A stretch of 64,000 nucleotides of DNA from Lonepinella sp042485795 (GTDB lineage: Bacteria > Pseudomonadota > Gammaproteobacteria > Enterobacterales > Pasteurellaceae). Below are positions 7,709-16,789 of this stretch, piece by piece. The notes beneath the pieces are model-generated. The model saw nothing but the letters and a program-made list of their open reading frames with translations, searched no databases and was not told the origin of the DNA. The stretch covers positions 1,984,001 through 2,048,000 of the forward strand of contig NZ_CP169368.1 of NCBI RefSeq assembly GCF_042485795.1, read 5' to 3'. Each line of letters opens with the position of its first letter. The stretch's first letter is position 1. The translations under genes and the position numbers were made by a program.

Positions 7709-8728
7709 TTAATTTTTTAAATTCCGCTGTAACTGATCACGCAAATTGGCTGGCAAACCCTTAATCGTGATGCTGTCATTTTGCTCGTCCCAAATAATGC
7801 GGCTATTAATTAATTCGGCATCAAAACTGAGCGTTACCCCTTTGCCAGAACCTGAAAATTTAGTTAAAGATTTTAATGTCGTTGGCACAGGCGGAATACT
7901 ATCGGCTAAATCATAATCCTGTTGTTGGGTAAACTCAACGAAAGGACGCTCATTTAGAGTAGGTAATTCAGTGGAAAGTTCCCGCAATTCAATTTCATTG
8001 CCTGAATTCATTTGTCCTTTACAATACTCAAATACTTGTTTTTTCACGGCTTGAGTTTGATCAGCATTTAACTCACCCTGTTCGCAATAGTCACTGACTG
8101 CTTGTAATAAACATTGATTTTGTAGTTTAGGATTTAAACCTTCTTCCGCCCCTAGAAAATCCATAAAAAAATCGCTGATTTTACGCCCAACTCGTCCTTT
8201 AATAAAAGTCAGATAGCGGTCTGAAGTAGCATTAATACGTAAATCCGTTAGGTTAATGCGTGCTGCAATATCAAATTGATTAATATTCAAATATTGGGTA
8301 CGGTGAATTTCTAATTTATCATCCACCAACATACTGATTCGGCTATCTAACAAGGCAATAAATAAGTAATCCGTGGCTAGGAAATTATATTGGCACAATA
8401 CAAACGTCCCGCTCTCCGCAAAAGGATATTTACCCAATTCGCTGGCGAGTAATTTGGTGGATTGATAGCTAAAGGATAGAAAATCTGTTTCTTGCTCAAG
8501 CAAGCGATTAAGTTCTTGAGCAAAATTCGATTGCTCTTTAAATACCCCATAACCTTTCGCTTTACTTTGATAAACCTGATGTAATTCAAGCATTAATTGC
8601 TCTACTTCAGGGGTAATTGGTAACAATTTCTCACGTAATACGCTATCTAATTTTGGGGTATTATTTTCATTTTCTGAAGATGTTTTAATAATTTGATGTA
8701 ATACAATTTGATTTACGGTAATGCTCAT
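7709..8728 (-). CDS. yejK: YejK/NdpA nucleoid-associated protein
   Basis: 339 residues, equal to the family length (about 335). The N-terminus MSITVNQIVLHQIIK and the segments LFIALLDSRISM and LTKFSGSGKGVTLSFDAELI near the C-terminus are typical of NdpA/YejK. The protein binds DNA and is associated with the nucleoid; the exact role is unknown. It is divergent from yejL-yejM, the same arrangement as in E. coli and Haemophilus, with an uptake sequence at 8776-8784 in the shared promoter region. Confidence 0.93.
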   Translation of the reverse strand: MSITVNQIVLHQIIKTSSENENNTPKLDSVLREKLLPITPEVEQLMLELHQVYQSKAKGYGVFKEQSNFAQELNRLLEQETDFLSFSYQSTKLLASELGKYPFAESGTFVLCQYNFLATDYLFIALLDSRISMLVDDKLEIHRTQYLNINQFDIAARINLTDLRINATSDRYLTFIKGRVGRKISDFFMDFLGAEEGLNPKLQNQCLLQAVSDYCEQGELNADQTQAVKKQVFEYCKGQMNSGNEIELRELSTELPTLNERPFVEFTQQQDYDLADSIPPVPTTLKSLTKFSGSGKGVTLSFDAELINSRIIWDEQNDSITIKGLPANLRDQLQRNLKN

Positions 8729-8838
8729 TTTTTCTGCTTTGTCATTTGGAAATAGTAAAAATCCTGTTAATTATAACCGCACTTTAGCTAAAAATGTGGT
8801 AGTATTTGCGAAATACATTGTTAAAAATTAACGTTATT

Positions 8839-9060
8839 ATGGCAACCAACTCAAAATATCAAGATAAACAAGTAGATGCAATCCTAAATGAAATGATCGC
8901 AGTGTTTGAAAAACATCAAGCTCCAGTAGATTTGTCTTTAATGGTGTTAGGCAATATGGTGACTAATTTACTGATCAGCAGTGTTGGCAAAACTCAACAA
9001 ATTACGTTAGCACAAGCCTTTTCTGATGCGTTAATCAATTCCATTAAAACAGCGAAATAA
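8839..9060 (+). CDS. yejL: YejL, UPF0352 family protein
   Basis: 73 residues from the ATG at 8839 (MATNSKYQDKQVDAILNEM); an upstream in-frame ATG at 8806 would add 11 residues unlike the family, which is 70-75 residues long. Small all-helical cytoplasmic protein of unknown function conserved next to yejM. The gap of 18 bases to yejM implies one transcript. Confidence 0.9.
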   Translation: MATNSKYQDKQVDAILNEMIAVFEKHQAPVDLSLMVLGNMVTNLLISSVGKTQQITLAQAFSDALINSIKTAK

Positions 9061-9078
9061 CAAAGTTAAGAGTGCGTT

Positions 9079-10878
9079 ATGTTTTGGATTAAAAATGGCA
9101 GGCAATACCGTGAACAAACTTCCCAAAAAATTTCTTGGGGACATTGGTTTGCTTTTTTTAATATTATTTGGGCGGTGGCTATCGGCTCTCGCTATGCCTT
9201 TTTAATTGATTGGCCTCATACCTTTCTAGGCAGACTTTATTTCTTTATCAGCATTTTAGGGCATTTCAGTTTTATTGCTTTTGGTTTATATTTACTAGTC
9301 CTGTTTCCACTTAGTTTTATCATCAAAAATGAACGTACTTTTCGTGGTGTAAGCGTGATTATTGCCACCATTGCCACCACGTTATTATTGGTAGATACGG
9401 AAGTTTTCTCTCGCTTTAATTTGCATTTATCTTCTGTGGTTTGGAATTTATTGGTAAATCCTGAGAACGGCGAATTATCCCGTGATTGGCAAATTTTCTT
9501 CACTCCGATGCCACTCATGCTATTAGCTCAAATGCTGTTTTCTCGTTGGGCGTGGTATAAATTACGCAGTTTAGAACGACAAAAATGGATTCGTGGCGTA
9601 GGTATTATGCTGACGGGGCTATTTATCACCACACATTTAATGTACGCTTGGGCAGATGCCTATTTATACCGCCCGATTACCATGCAAAAATCTAATTTCC
9701 CATTGTCTTATCCGATGACAGCTCGGACATTTTTAGAAAAACACGGCTTATTAGATAAACAGCAATATGAAATCAAATTAGATCAGGAAGGTCGTCCTGA
9801 TTCACCAATGATTAACTATCCAAAACACGCCTTAAGCTATAATAATGTGGCAAATAAAGCTAACTTATTAATTATCACCGTATCTGGTTTACGCCAAGAT
9901 GCAGTGCAAAAAGAAAAAATGCCCGCTTTAACTGAATTTGCACAACAGGCAACTCAATTTACTAATCATTACACCACTGGCAACAACAGTAATTCTGCTA
10001 TTGTTGGCTTATTCTATGGTTTAAATGCTAACTATACAGATAGCCTGCTAAACAATAAAAAAACCTCTGTGCTAATTGAAAAAATGCAACAAGATAATTA
10101 TCAGTTTGGCTTATTTTCTGCGACTAATTTTAAACCAAGTATTTTCAGACAAGCATTATTCCATCAAATTAAATTGCCGAAAAATACTTCAAACAAGAGA
10201 AAAATTGATAATCTAAGTGCGGTGAAAAATTGGCAAGTTTGGTTTGAACAAAGATCTATAGATCAGGCTTGGTTTAGCTATTTGAATTTAGATGTGGGTG
10301 AATTAACTCGTCAACAGCATTTGCCGACTTTAGAGCAAGAACAACAATTTTATACCCAACAATTAAGTCAATTAGATCAGCAAATTAATTCTGTTCTCAC
10401 CACCTTAAAAGCACACAATGCCTTAGAGAATACAGCGGTAATTATCACTGGTGAACAGGGTTATTCATTCCAAAAAACTGATGATGAACTGCTAAATTAT
10501 TTTGCACCAGAAGAAATTCAAGTACCGATGATTGTCGCATGGAAAGAACTCAATACAGGTGTCGAAGATAAGCTCACCAGCCACATGGATGTCATTCCTG
10601 CACTCATGCACGATCTATTTTATGTGAAAAACACGGATGCAGATTACACCCAAGGGCATAATTTATTTAACCAAACTCAATCATTCAATGAATGGGTATT
10701 AGTGGCAAATTATCGTTGGGATGTTATTATCACACCTGACGGAACACAGTATCATATTGATAACAAAGGAAACTATCAAAAATATAACCACACTTATCAA
10801 AAAGTGGTATCTCGCCGACCACCATTAGGATTATTCCTTGATGTGTATCAGCAAAATTCAAGTTTTGTGGAAAAATAA
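9079..10878 (+). CDS. yejM: YejM/PbgA/LapC, inner-membrane lipopolysaccharide homeostasis protein
   Basis: 599 residues. Five hydrophobic helices occupy the first 195 residues (for example FFNIIWAVAIGSRYAFLI, FISILGHFSFIAFGLYLLVLF), followed by a periplasmic alkaline-phosphatase/sulfatase-like domain (NLLIITVSGLRQDAV near residue 270, HMDVIPALMHDLF near 510). In E. coli this protein senses periplasmic LPS and restrains LapB/FtsH degradation of LpxC. Length matches E. coli (586) closely. Follows yejL by 18 bases and ends in a strong terminator. Confidence 0.93.
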   Translation: MFWIKNGRQYREQTSQKISWGHWFAFFNIIWAVAIGSRYAFLIDWPHTFLGRLYFFISILGHFSFIAFGLYLLVLFPLSFIIKNERTFRGVSVIIATIATTLLLVDTEVFSRFNLHLSSVVWNLLVNPENGELSRDWQIFFTPMPLMLLAQMLFSRWAWYKLRSLERQKWIRGVGIMLTGLFITTHLMYAWADAYLYRPITMQKSNFPLSYPMTARTFLEKHGLLDKQQYEIKLDQEGRPDSPMINYPKHALSYNNVANKANLLIITVSGLRQDAVQKEKMPALTEFAQQATQFTNHYTTGNNSNSAIVGLFYGLNANYTDSLLNNKKTSVLIEKMQQDNYQFGLFSATNFKPSIFRQALFHQIKLPKNTSNKRKIDNLSAVKNWQVWFEQRSIDQAWFSYLNLDVGELTRQQHLPTLEQEQQFYTQQLSQLDQQINSVLTTLKAHNALENTAVIITGEQGYSFQKTDDELLNYFAPEEIQVPMIVAWKELNTGVEDKLTSHMDVIPALMHDLFYVKNTDADYTQGHNLFNQTQSFNEWVLVANYRWDVIITPDGTQYHIDNKGNYQKYNHTYQKVVSRRPPLGLFLDVYQQNSSFVEK

Positions 10879-10886
10879 AGCAACAC

Positions 10887-10930
10887 AAAAAACCTCTTAT
10901 CAATGAAGAAATTCAGATAAGAGGTTTTTT
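10887..10930. terminator. Bidirectional rho-independent terminator between yejM and cysA
   Basis: A 15-bp stem (AAAAAACCTCTTATC 10887-10901 with GATAAGAGGTTTTTT 10916-10930) with a 14-base loop. Arms begin with A6 and end with T6, so it can serve the convergent yejM and cysA transcripts. Confidence 0.85.
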
Positions 10931-10949
10931 AAACTCAATCTAAGCTAAA

Positions 10950-12017
10950 TTAAATCATAAATTCCACTAATTCATCTTGTAAAAAGAAATTCAATAGCAA
11001 CGGTTGCATATATACTTCGTCACCCACAACAAACTGTTCTTGTTCAAATTGCGTATAACTAATAGAAAGCTCAATGGGGCTATTTTTGATATGATGCACC
11101 TCTAGTTGTATGGTTGGACCCGTAGTATGCACTCGGGTAATTTTACCTTTAATACTATTTTCAATGACTTTCTTGCTTACTGCCATTTCGTGTGGACGAA
11201 CGTAAACTACTACATGAGCAGACTGGGTTTGTGCGACCTTTTGTTGGAAACTATCAATATGTAGCACGCCATTATGAATATAACCATCAAGTAGATTCAT
11301 ATCACCTAAAAATTGTGCCGCAAAATAGCTTTTGGGTTGCTTATATACTTGTTCAGGTGTGCCGATTTGTTCGATCTTCCCCTCATTCATGAGAATAATT
11401 TTATCTGCGACTTCTAAAGCCTCATCTTGATCATGAGTGACGAAAATGCTGGTCAGATTTATTTCTTTATGAAAATCTCGTAACCAACGGCGGAGATCTT
11501 TACGCACCTTGGCATCTAATGCACCAAAAGGCTCATCAAGCAGTAGCACTCTGGGTTCAGTGGCAATGGCACGTGCGAGAGCCACACGTTGCCGTTGTCC
11601 ACCAGAAAGCTGATCAGGATAGCGTTTGCCTATATGTTCAAGTTGAATTAATGAAAGTAAATTTTTCACCTTGGCTTGAATTTCTTGCTCCGATAAACGC
11701 ACGGCTTTCGGTTTCATACGTAATCCAAAGGAAATATTATCCGCTACTGTCATATTGCGAAATAACGCATAATGTTGAAATACGAAACCAATATCACGTT
11801 GTTTAGCTGACAGCCCAGTCACATCTTGTTGATCAAATAAAATCTGTCCTGAAGTGGCAGTTTCAAGTCCAGCAATAATACGTAATAACGTAGTTTTGCC
11901 ACAGCCTGATTGCCCCAAAAGTGCGGTTAATTCTCCATCTTTTATTTCTACATTAATATTCTGTAATGCCTGAAATTGCCCAAAAGATTTGTTAATTTGT
12001 TTAATACTAATAGCCAT
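10950..12017 (-). CDS. cysA: CysA, sulfate/thiosulfate ABC transporter ATPase
   Basis: 355 residues. Walker A GQSGCGKTT (residues 34-42), Q-loop VFQHYALF, signature LSGGQRQRVALARA, Walker B VLLLDEPFGALD and switch His in IFVTHDQDEALE are complete. The C-terminal 120 residues form the TOBE regulatory domain, with the family sequence VYVRPHEMAV. Powers the CysT-CysW permease. Last gene of the four-gene minus-strand operon (binding protein-cysT-cysW-cysA); 46 bases separate it from cysW. Confidence 0.95.
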   Translation of the reverse strand: MAISIKQINKSFGQFQALQNINVEIKDGELTALLGQSGCGKTTLLRIIAGLETATSGQILFDQQDVTGLSAKQRDIGFVFQHYALFRNMTVADNISFGLRMKPKAVRLSEQEIQAKVKNLLSLIQLEHIGKRYPDQLSGGQRQRVALARAIATEPRVLLLDEPFGALDAKVRKDLRRWLRDFHKEINLTSIFVTHDQDEALEVADKIILMNEGKIEQIGTPEQVYKQPKSYFAAQFLGDMNLLDGYIHNGVLHIDSFQQKVAQTQSAHVVVYVRPHEMAVSKKVIENSIKGKITRVHTTGPTIQLEVHHIKNSPIELSISYTQFEQEQFVVGDEVYMQPLLLNFFLQDELVEFMI

Positions 12018-12063
12018 GTAATATTCCCCACAAAATTTAAAAAATTACACTGATACCATCATG

Positions 12064-12882
12064 CTATGCTGAATAAGCTAATTTACGCTCCGTCCATTGA
12101 CGAATAAACAGTAAAATTAATGAAAGTCCTAACAGTAAAATAGCGACTGAAAACGCTGCTACAATATTGTATTCGTTGTATAGAATCTCAATATGCAATG
12201 GTAATGTATTGGTGTAACCACGAATATGACCTGATACCACAGATACCGCCCCAAATTCACCAAGTGATCTGGCAGTACATAACACTACACCATGTAATAA
12301 CGCCCATTTAATATTAGGCAGAGTAACGTGATAAAAAATTTGCCAACCATTTGCCCCCAATATCGTAGCCGCTTCTTCTTCGGCTATTCCTTGAGCTTCC
12401 ATAATAGGGATTAATTCTCTTGCCACAAATGGCACAGAAACAAAAAGCGTGGCAAGAATAATTCCTGGTATGGCATACACAATTTGAAAATCAAGGGATT
12501 GTAGATATGGATACAATTTACTTTGTGCGCCAAAAAGTAGTACATAAATTAACCCTGCAACGACTGGAGAAATCGAAAAAGGTAAATCAATTAAGGTTAA
12601 TAGAAATTGTCTGCCTCGAAATTGATATTTGGTAATAACCCAAGCGGCAGTTACACCAAAGATAATATTTAATGGCACAGCTATAGCCGCCGCAGTCAAT
12701 GTTAATCTTAAAGCCGCAATACTATCTGCCTCGCTAATCGCTGCCCAAAATTCCACAAAGCCTTTGGCTAATCCTTGCGACAACACTGTAATTAGAGGCA
12801 ACACCAACAGTATAACAAACAACATTATCGCCAATAAAATTAATAGACGCTCAGAAATAGAGCGAGGTTGAGTAAAATACAT
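12064..12882 (-). CDS. cysW: CysW, sulfate ABC transporter permease
   Basis: 272 residues with six predicted membrane segments (first LLILLAIMLFVILLVLPLITVL; last AAFSVAILLLGLSLILLFI). The cytoplasmic EAA coupling loop reads EEEAATILGANGWQIFYHVTLP (residues about 169-190) and a CysW-type ARSLGEFGAVSVVSGHI follows. Forms the channel with CysT. The gap to cysT is 15 bases. Confidence 0.94.
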   Translation of the reverse strand: MYFTQPRSISERLLILLAIMLFVILLVLPLITVLSQGLAKGFVEFWAAISEADSIAALRLTLTAAAIAVPLNIIFGVTAAWVITKYQFRGRQFLLTLIDLPFSISPVVAGLIYVLLFGAQSKLYPYLQSLDFQIVYAIPGIILATLFVSVPFVARELIPIMEAQGIAEEEAATILGANGWQIFYHVTLPNIKWALLHGVVLCTARSLGEFGAVSVVSGHIRGYTNTLPLHIEILYNEYNIVAAFSVAILLLGLSLILLFIRQWTERKLAYSA

Positions 12883-12897
12883 ATTTATTCCTTAGCG

Positions 12898-13707
12898 TTA
12901 TTTTGTACGTTGAGCATAATGGCGTTGAATTTGGTTAATGGAAAAAATCAATATAAAAGAAATGACTAACATTAAAACACCAATAGTCGCTGCTCCCACA
13001 TAATCATATTGATCTAATTTAGCCACTATCAATAACGGCAAAATTTCTGTCTTGAATGGTAAATTACCCGAAATAAAAACCACCGAGCCATATTCACCCA
13101 CTCCTCGAGCAAAAGCCAATGTAAAACCCGTTATCCACGCTGGCATAATGGCAGGAAAAATCACATAACGAAAAGTTTGCCATGGGTTTGCACCTAAAAT
13201 ATAGGCAGCTTCTTCCGTTTCTTTGGGTAAATCAGCAAGCACTGGCTGAATGGTGCGTACCACAAAAGGTAACGTAACAAATAATAAAGCGAGAGAAATC
13301 CCGATTGCACTATAAGCAAGTGGGAAACTAAAAAATTGTCCAATAGCTCCATTAGGTGAATAAATTGTCGTTAAGGCAATACCTGCTACCGCCGTAGGCA
13401 ATGCAAAAGGCATATCAATAAAAGTATCAATCCAGCGTTTACCCCAGAATTGATAACGAACTAACACCCAAGCTAATAAAAGCCCAATCAGACTATTCAT
13501 TATAGCCGCCCCAAAGGCGGTCTTTAATGATACCCAGAGTGCAAGTAATAACTGACGGCTAGTCACTAATTTCCAAAGCTGTTCAGCCGAAATTTGAGCG
13601 GAGAAAATAAATAGCCCTGCTAAAGGAATCAACACGACAATGCTTAGAAAAGTCATTGAATAACCTAAAGTAAGATTAAAACCAGGAATAATTCGAGTTT
13701 GTGACAT
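12898..13707 (-). CDS. cysT: CysT (CysU), sulfate ABC transporter permease
   Basis: 269 residues, six membrane segments; the EAA loop is TEEAAYILGANPWQTFRYVIFP, followed by FARGVGEYGSVVFISGN, the signature of the CysT partner of CysW. Part of the inner-membrane sulfate/thiosulfate channel. The start (MSQTRIIPGFNLTLGYS) is near the family start and is preceded by AAGGAAAT. Confidence 0.94.
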   Translation of the reverse strand: MSQTRIIPGFNLTLGYSMTFLSIVVLIPLAGLFIFSAQISAEQLWKLVTSRQLLLALWVSLKTAFGAAIMNSLIGLLLAWVLVRYQFWGKRWIDTFIDMPFALPTAVAGIALTTIYSPNGAIGQFFSFPLAYSAIGISLALLFVTLPFVVRTIQPVLADLPKETEEAAYILGANPWQTFRYVIFPAIMPAWITGFTLAFARGVGEYGSVVFISGNLPFKTEILPLLIVAKLDQYDYVGAATIGVLMLVISFILIFSINQIQRHYAQRTK

Positions 13708-13738
13708 AATATTTCCTTAACCACAACAAAAAGCAAAA

Positions 13739-14746
13739 TTAACGGTGAATTTGCTCTAAAATTTGGTCGAAAATACCATTATCATCAAAGAATTTTGGTT
13801 GTATAATCTCCCAGCCACCACCAAATATTTCTTTGACATTAAATAGTTTTACATCCGCAAACGTAGCACTGAATTCTTTTAATATGGCAGGATTAATCGG
13901 ACGATAGAAGTTCTTTGCAATAATACGTTGAGCTTCGTCACTATATAAGTATTTCAAATAGGCTTCGGCTTCTTTCCGAGTGCCTTTTTTATCGACCACA
14001 GAATCGACTAATGCCACTGGTGGTTCAGCCAAGATGGAGATACTTGGTGTCACAATTTCTAACTGATCTCCGCCTTCTTCATTTAAGGCTAAATGAGCTT
14101 CATTTTCCCAAGCTAACAAGACATCACCTTTGTTACGTTGGACGAATGTCATGGTTGAACCACGAGCGCCAGTGTCTAACACGGGAGTTTGTTTATAAAC
14201 TTGGGTAACAAATTCCAGAGCTTTGTCCTCTGAACCATACTTTTGTTTGGCAAATGTCCAAGCGGCTAAGAAGTTCCAACGGGCTCCACCTGAAGTTTTT
14301 GGGTTCGGTGTGATCACTTGCAAACTTTCATCTTTGGTTAAATCGTCCCAATCTTTAATATTTTTCGGGTTGCCTTTGCGTACTAAGAATACAATCGTTG
14401 AGGTATAAGGCGTGCTATTGTGATCCAAACGCTGTTGCCAATTTGGATCTAATAATTGCTGGTGCTTATTTAACGCATCAATATCACCAGACATGGCTAA
14501 TGTCACGACATCTGCTTGCAACCCATCAATCACGGATCGAGCTTGTTTACTTGACCCCCCGTGTGAGGCTTTTAAGGTAATTTTCTCACCAGTTTGTTGC
14601 TCCCAATGTTGAGCAAATAAGGCATTGTATTCTTTGTAAAGCTCACGGGTTGGATCATAAGACACATTCAGCAAATCTTTGCCATAGACCGTTGTAGTTA
14701 ATGTGACCCCCAAGCTGAAAGCTAAAAATTTTTTGCTCAATTTCAT
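13739..14746 (-). CDS. sbp: Periplasmic sulfate-binding protein (Sbp/CysP family)
   Basis: 335 residues from the ATG at 14746, chosen because GGAG lies six bases upstream; an in-frame TTG adds two residues. The signal peptide is MKLSKKFLAFSLGVTLTTTVYG, and the mature protein starts near KDLLNVSYDPTRELY, the Sbp/CysP family signature. SHGGSSKQARSVIDGLQADVVTLA and the ARWNFLAAW segment are typical sulfate-binding regions. It delivers sulfate (possibly thiosulfate) to CysTWA. First gene of the operon, divergent from cysH with 272 bases between. Sbp and CysP cannot be cleanly told apart here. Confidence 0.9.
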   Translation of the reverse strand: MKLSKKFLAFSLGVTLTTTVYGKDLLNVSYDPTRELYKEYNALFAQHWEQQTGEKITLKASHGGSSKQARSVIDGLQADVVTLAMSGDIDALNKHQQLLDPNWQQRLDHNSTPYTSTIVFLVRKGNPKNIKDWDDLTKDESLQVITPNPKTSGGARWNFLAAWTFAKQKYGSEDKALEFVTQVYKQTPVLDTGARGSTMTFVQRNKGDVLLAWENEAHLALNEEGGDQLEIVTPSISILAEPPVALVDSVVDKKGTRKEAEAYLKYLYSDEAQRIIAKNFYRPINPAILKEFSATFADVKLFNVKEIFGGGWEIIQPKFFDDNGIFDQILEQIHR

Positions 14747-15018
14747 AATCAACTCCTTAAAAAATTATTCAGTTGATTCAAAATCTACCGAGAAATTTCG
14801 CCTTTGCCAAAGAATAGAAAATTTTATGATATATCATTAAGGAATAAAAAACCGAAATACACCCCAAATTCATCTCAAATAGGTAATTTTCTCGACTTTA
14901 TATTCCAAAAACACATAAGCTATAAAGATTTGTTATTTTTCATAGCATTAATTTGACCTTATAAATATCTCATCTTAAATACGTTGCTCTATTTTGATAT
15001 TTATTTTGTGGGGATAAT
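14747..15018. promoter_or_regulatory. Divergent sulfur-assimilation promoter region
   Basis: 272 AT-rich bases between the sulfate-binding protein gene and cysH. By analogy with other gammaproteobacteria this would hold CysB-controlled promoters for both directions; no strong CysB consensus can be claimed by eye. No open frame of note. Confidence 0.5.
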
Positions 15019-15753
15019 ATGCCTTTCTTAAAACCTGATTTATGGACAATTCCATTACTCGAAAAAAGTGATTTTGCCAAAATTGAAGCAAAAGAAACCG
15101 CACTTTTTCAGCGAATTGCACAAATTGAACAAAATCAACAACATGCCAAATTTGCCAGCAGTCTTGCGGTGGAAGATATGGTGATCACAGATGTGATTGC
15201 AAAAAGTAAAGCGAATATTGTGGTATTCACCCTTGAAACAGGTCGGTTAAATCCAGAAACGCTCGAATTAGTTGATAGCGTAAAATCTCGTTATCCCGAT
15301 CTTAATTTTCAACTTTATCGACCCGATGCTAAAAAAGTGGACGAATATGATCATCAAAAAGGTAAATTTGCCTTTTATGAAAGTGTTGAACTGCGTCGTG
15401 AATGTTGTTTTATTCGTAAAATTGAACCCTTAAATCGTGCCTTACAAGATGCTGATTCATGGCTCACTGGGCAACGGAGAGAGCAATCTGTAACGCGTAC
15501 CGAACTCCCTTTTCACGAACAAGATACTAGCCGTGGCATTGATAAATATAACCCGATTTTTGACTGGTCAGAATTAGATGTTTGGGCTTATATCCTAAAA
15601 TATGATATTCCCTACAATCATTTATATAAACAAGGTTATCCCAGCATTGGTTGCGAACCTTGCACTAAACCCGTGAAAGCAGGCGAGGATATACGTGCTG
15701 GTCGCTGGTGGTGGGAAAACAAAGACAGCAAAGAATGTGGCTTACATAAATAA
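15019..15753 (+). CDS. cysH: Assimilatory adenylylsulfate (APS) reductase, [4Fe-4S] CysH type
   Basis: 244 residues of the PAPS reductase superfamily (TLETGRLNPETLELVD loop; SWLTGQRREQS). It has the four cysteines that bind a [4Fe-4S] cluster in APS reductases: the pair Cys129-Cys130 (ECCFIRK) and Cys212-x-x-Cys215 (GCEPCTKP), plus the catalytic Cys240 in KECGLHK at the C-terminus. E. coli-type PAPS reductases lack the CC and CxxC pairs. It therefore probably reduces APS directly to sulfite using thioredoxin, so no APS kinase is needed; consistently, no cysC is found beside cysD-cysN. Transcribed with cysD (21-base gap). Confidence 0.9.
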   Translation: MPFLKPDLWTIPLLEKSDFAKIEAKETALFQRIAQIEQNQQHAKFASSLAVEDMVITDVIAKSKANIVVFTLETGRLNPETLELVDSVKSRYPDLNFQLYRPDAKKVDEYDHQKGKFAFYESVELRRECCFIRKIEPLNRALQDADSWLTGQRREQSVTRTELPFHEQDTSRGIDKYNPIFDWSELDVWAYILKYDIPYNHLYKQGYPSIGCEPCTKPVKAGEDIRAGRWWWENKDSKECGLHK

Positions 15754-15774
15754 AAGACAAATAAAGGAAACCTT

Positions 15775-16695
15775 ATGACACAACAAATTGAAAATGGGCA
15801 TTTAGACTGGCTAGAAGCAGAATCCATTTATATTATCCGTGAAGTCGTAGCGGAATGTAGCAATCCCGCTTTATTATTCTCTGGCGGTAAAGATTCTGTG
15901 GTGTTATTAGCCTTAGCACGCAAAGCATTCCAATTAGAGGGACGTGAATTAGTGTTGCCATTCCCTTTGGTGCATATCGACACAGGGCATAATTATCCTG
16001 AAGTGATCCAATTCCGTGATCAACAAGTGAAAAAACTTAATGCACGTTTAGTTGTCGGTCACGTGGAAGATTCCATTGCCAAAGGCACCGTGGTATTACG
16101 CAAAGAAACTGACTCTCGCAATGCCGCACAAGCCGTCACCTTGTTAGAAACCATTGAAGCCAATGGTTTTGATGCCTTAATGGGTGGGGCAAGACGAGAT
16201 GAAGAAAAAGCCCGTGCCAAAGAACGTATTTTTTCGTTCCGTGATGAATTTGGTCAATGGGATCCGAAAGCTCAACGCCCCGAGCTTTGGTCACTGTATA
16301 ACGCTAAATTACACAAAGGCGAAAATATGCGAGTGTTCCCAATTTCTAACTGGACAGAATTAGATATTTGGCAATATATCGAACGAGAAAAATTGGAATT
16401 ACCACCGATTTATTATGCACATCAACGTGAAGTGGTAGAACGCCATGGTTTACTTGTACCTGTCACGCCATTAACTCCCAAACAACCATCTGAACAAAGT
16501 AAAGTGGTTTCTGTACGTTTCCGTACGGTTGGGGATATTAGTTGTACTTGCCCAGTGGCAAGTACAGCAAATACACCGAGTGAGATTATTAAAGAAACCG
16601 CTATCGCTGAAATTTCAGAACGTTCAGCCACTCGCATGGACGATCGCACCAGTGAAGCCGCCATGGAACAACGCAAAAAACAAGGTTATTTTTAG
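15775..16695 (+). CDS. cysD: CysD, sulfate adenylyltransferase small subunit
   Basis: 306 residues (E. coli 302). The PP-loop ATP pyrophosphatase motif is LLFSGGKDSVVLL (residues 38-50), and HIDTGHNYPE, GGARRDEEKARAKERIFSFRDEFGQWDPK and the C-terminal RTSEAAMEQRKKQGYF are family hallmarks. With CysN it activates sulfate to APS. Good Shine-Dalgarno (AAAGGAAA). Confidence 0.96.
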   Translation: MTQQIENGHLDWLEAESIYIIREVVAECSNPALLFSGGKDSVVLLALARKAFQLEGRELVLPFPLVHIDTGHNYPEVIQFRDQQVKKLNARLVVGHVEDSIAKGTVVLRKETDSRNAAQAVTLLETIEANGFDALMGGARRDEEKARAKERIFSFRDEFGQWDPKAQRPELWSLYNAKLHKGENMRVFPISNWTELDIWQYIEREKLELPPIYYAHQREVVERHGLLVPVTPLTPKQPSEQSKVVSVRFRTVGDISCTCPVASTANTPSEIIKETAIAEISERSATRMDDRTSEAAMEQRKKQGYF

Positions 16696-16701
16696 CCAGT
16701 A

Positions 16702-16756
16702 AACTGGTCAGAGTGCGGTTAAAAAATAAAAAGTTTTCGATTTTTCACCGCACTTT
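16702..16756. repeat. Inverted uptake-sequence pair in the cysD-cysN gap
   Basis: A near-match AGTGCGGTT at about 16712-16720 faces the exact ACCGCACTT at 16747-16755, separated by A- and T-rich sequence, so the RNA can form a hairpin. It sits inside an operon and may act as an attenuator or processing element rather than a full stop. Confidence 0.5.
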
Positions 16757-16789
16757 AAATCAATATTTAAAATTTGAAAGGAAGACAAC

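Noticed and set aside
15019..15753. E. coli-type PAPS reductase
   Set aside because: The CC and CxxC cysteine pairs indicate the APS-reducing iron-sulfur form.
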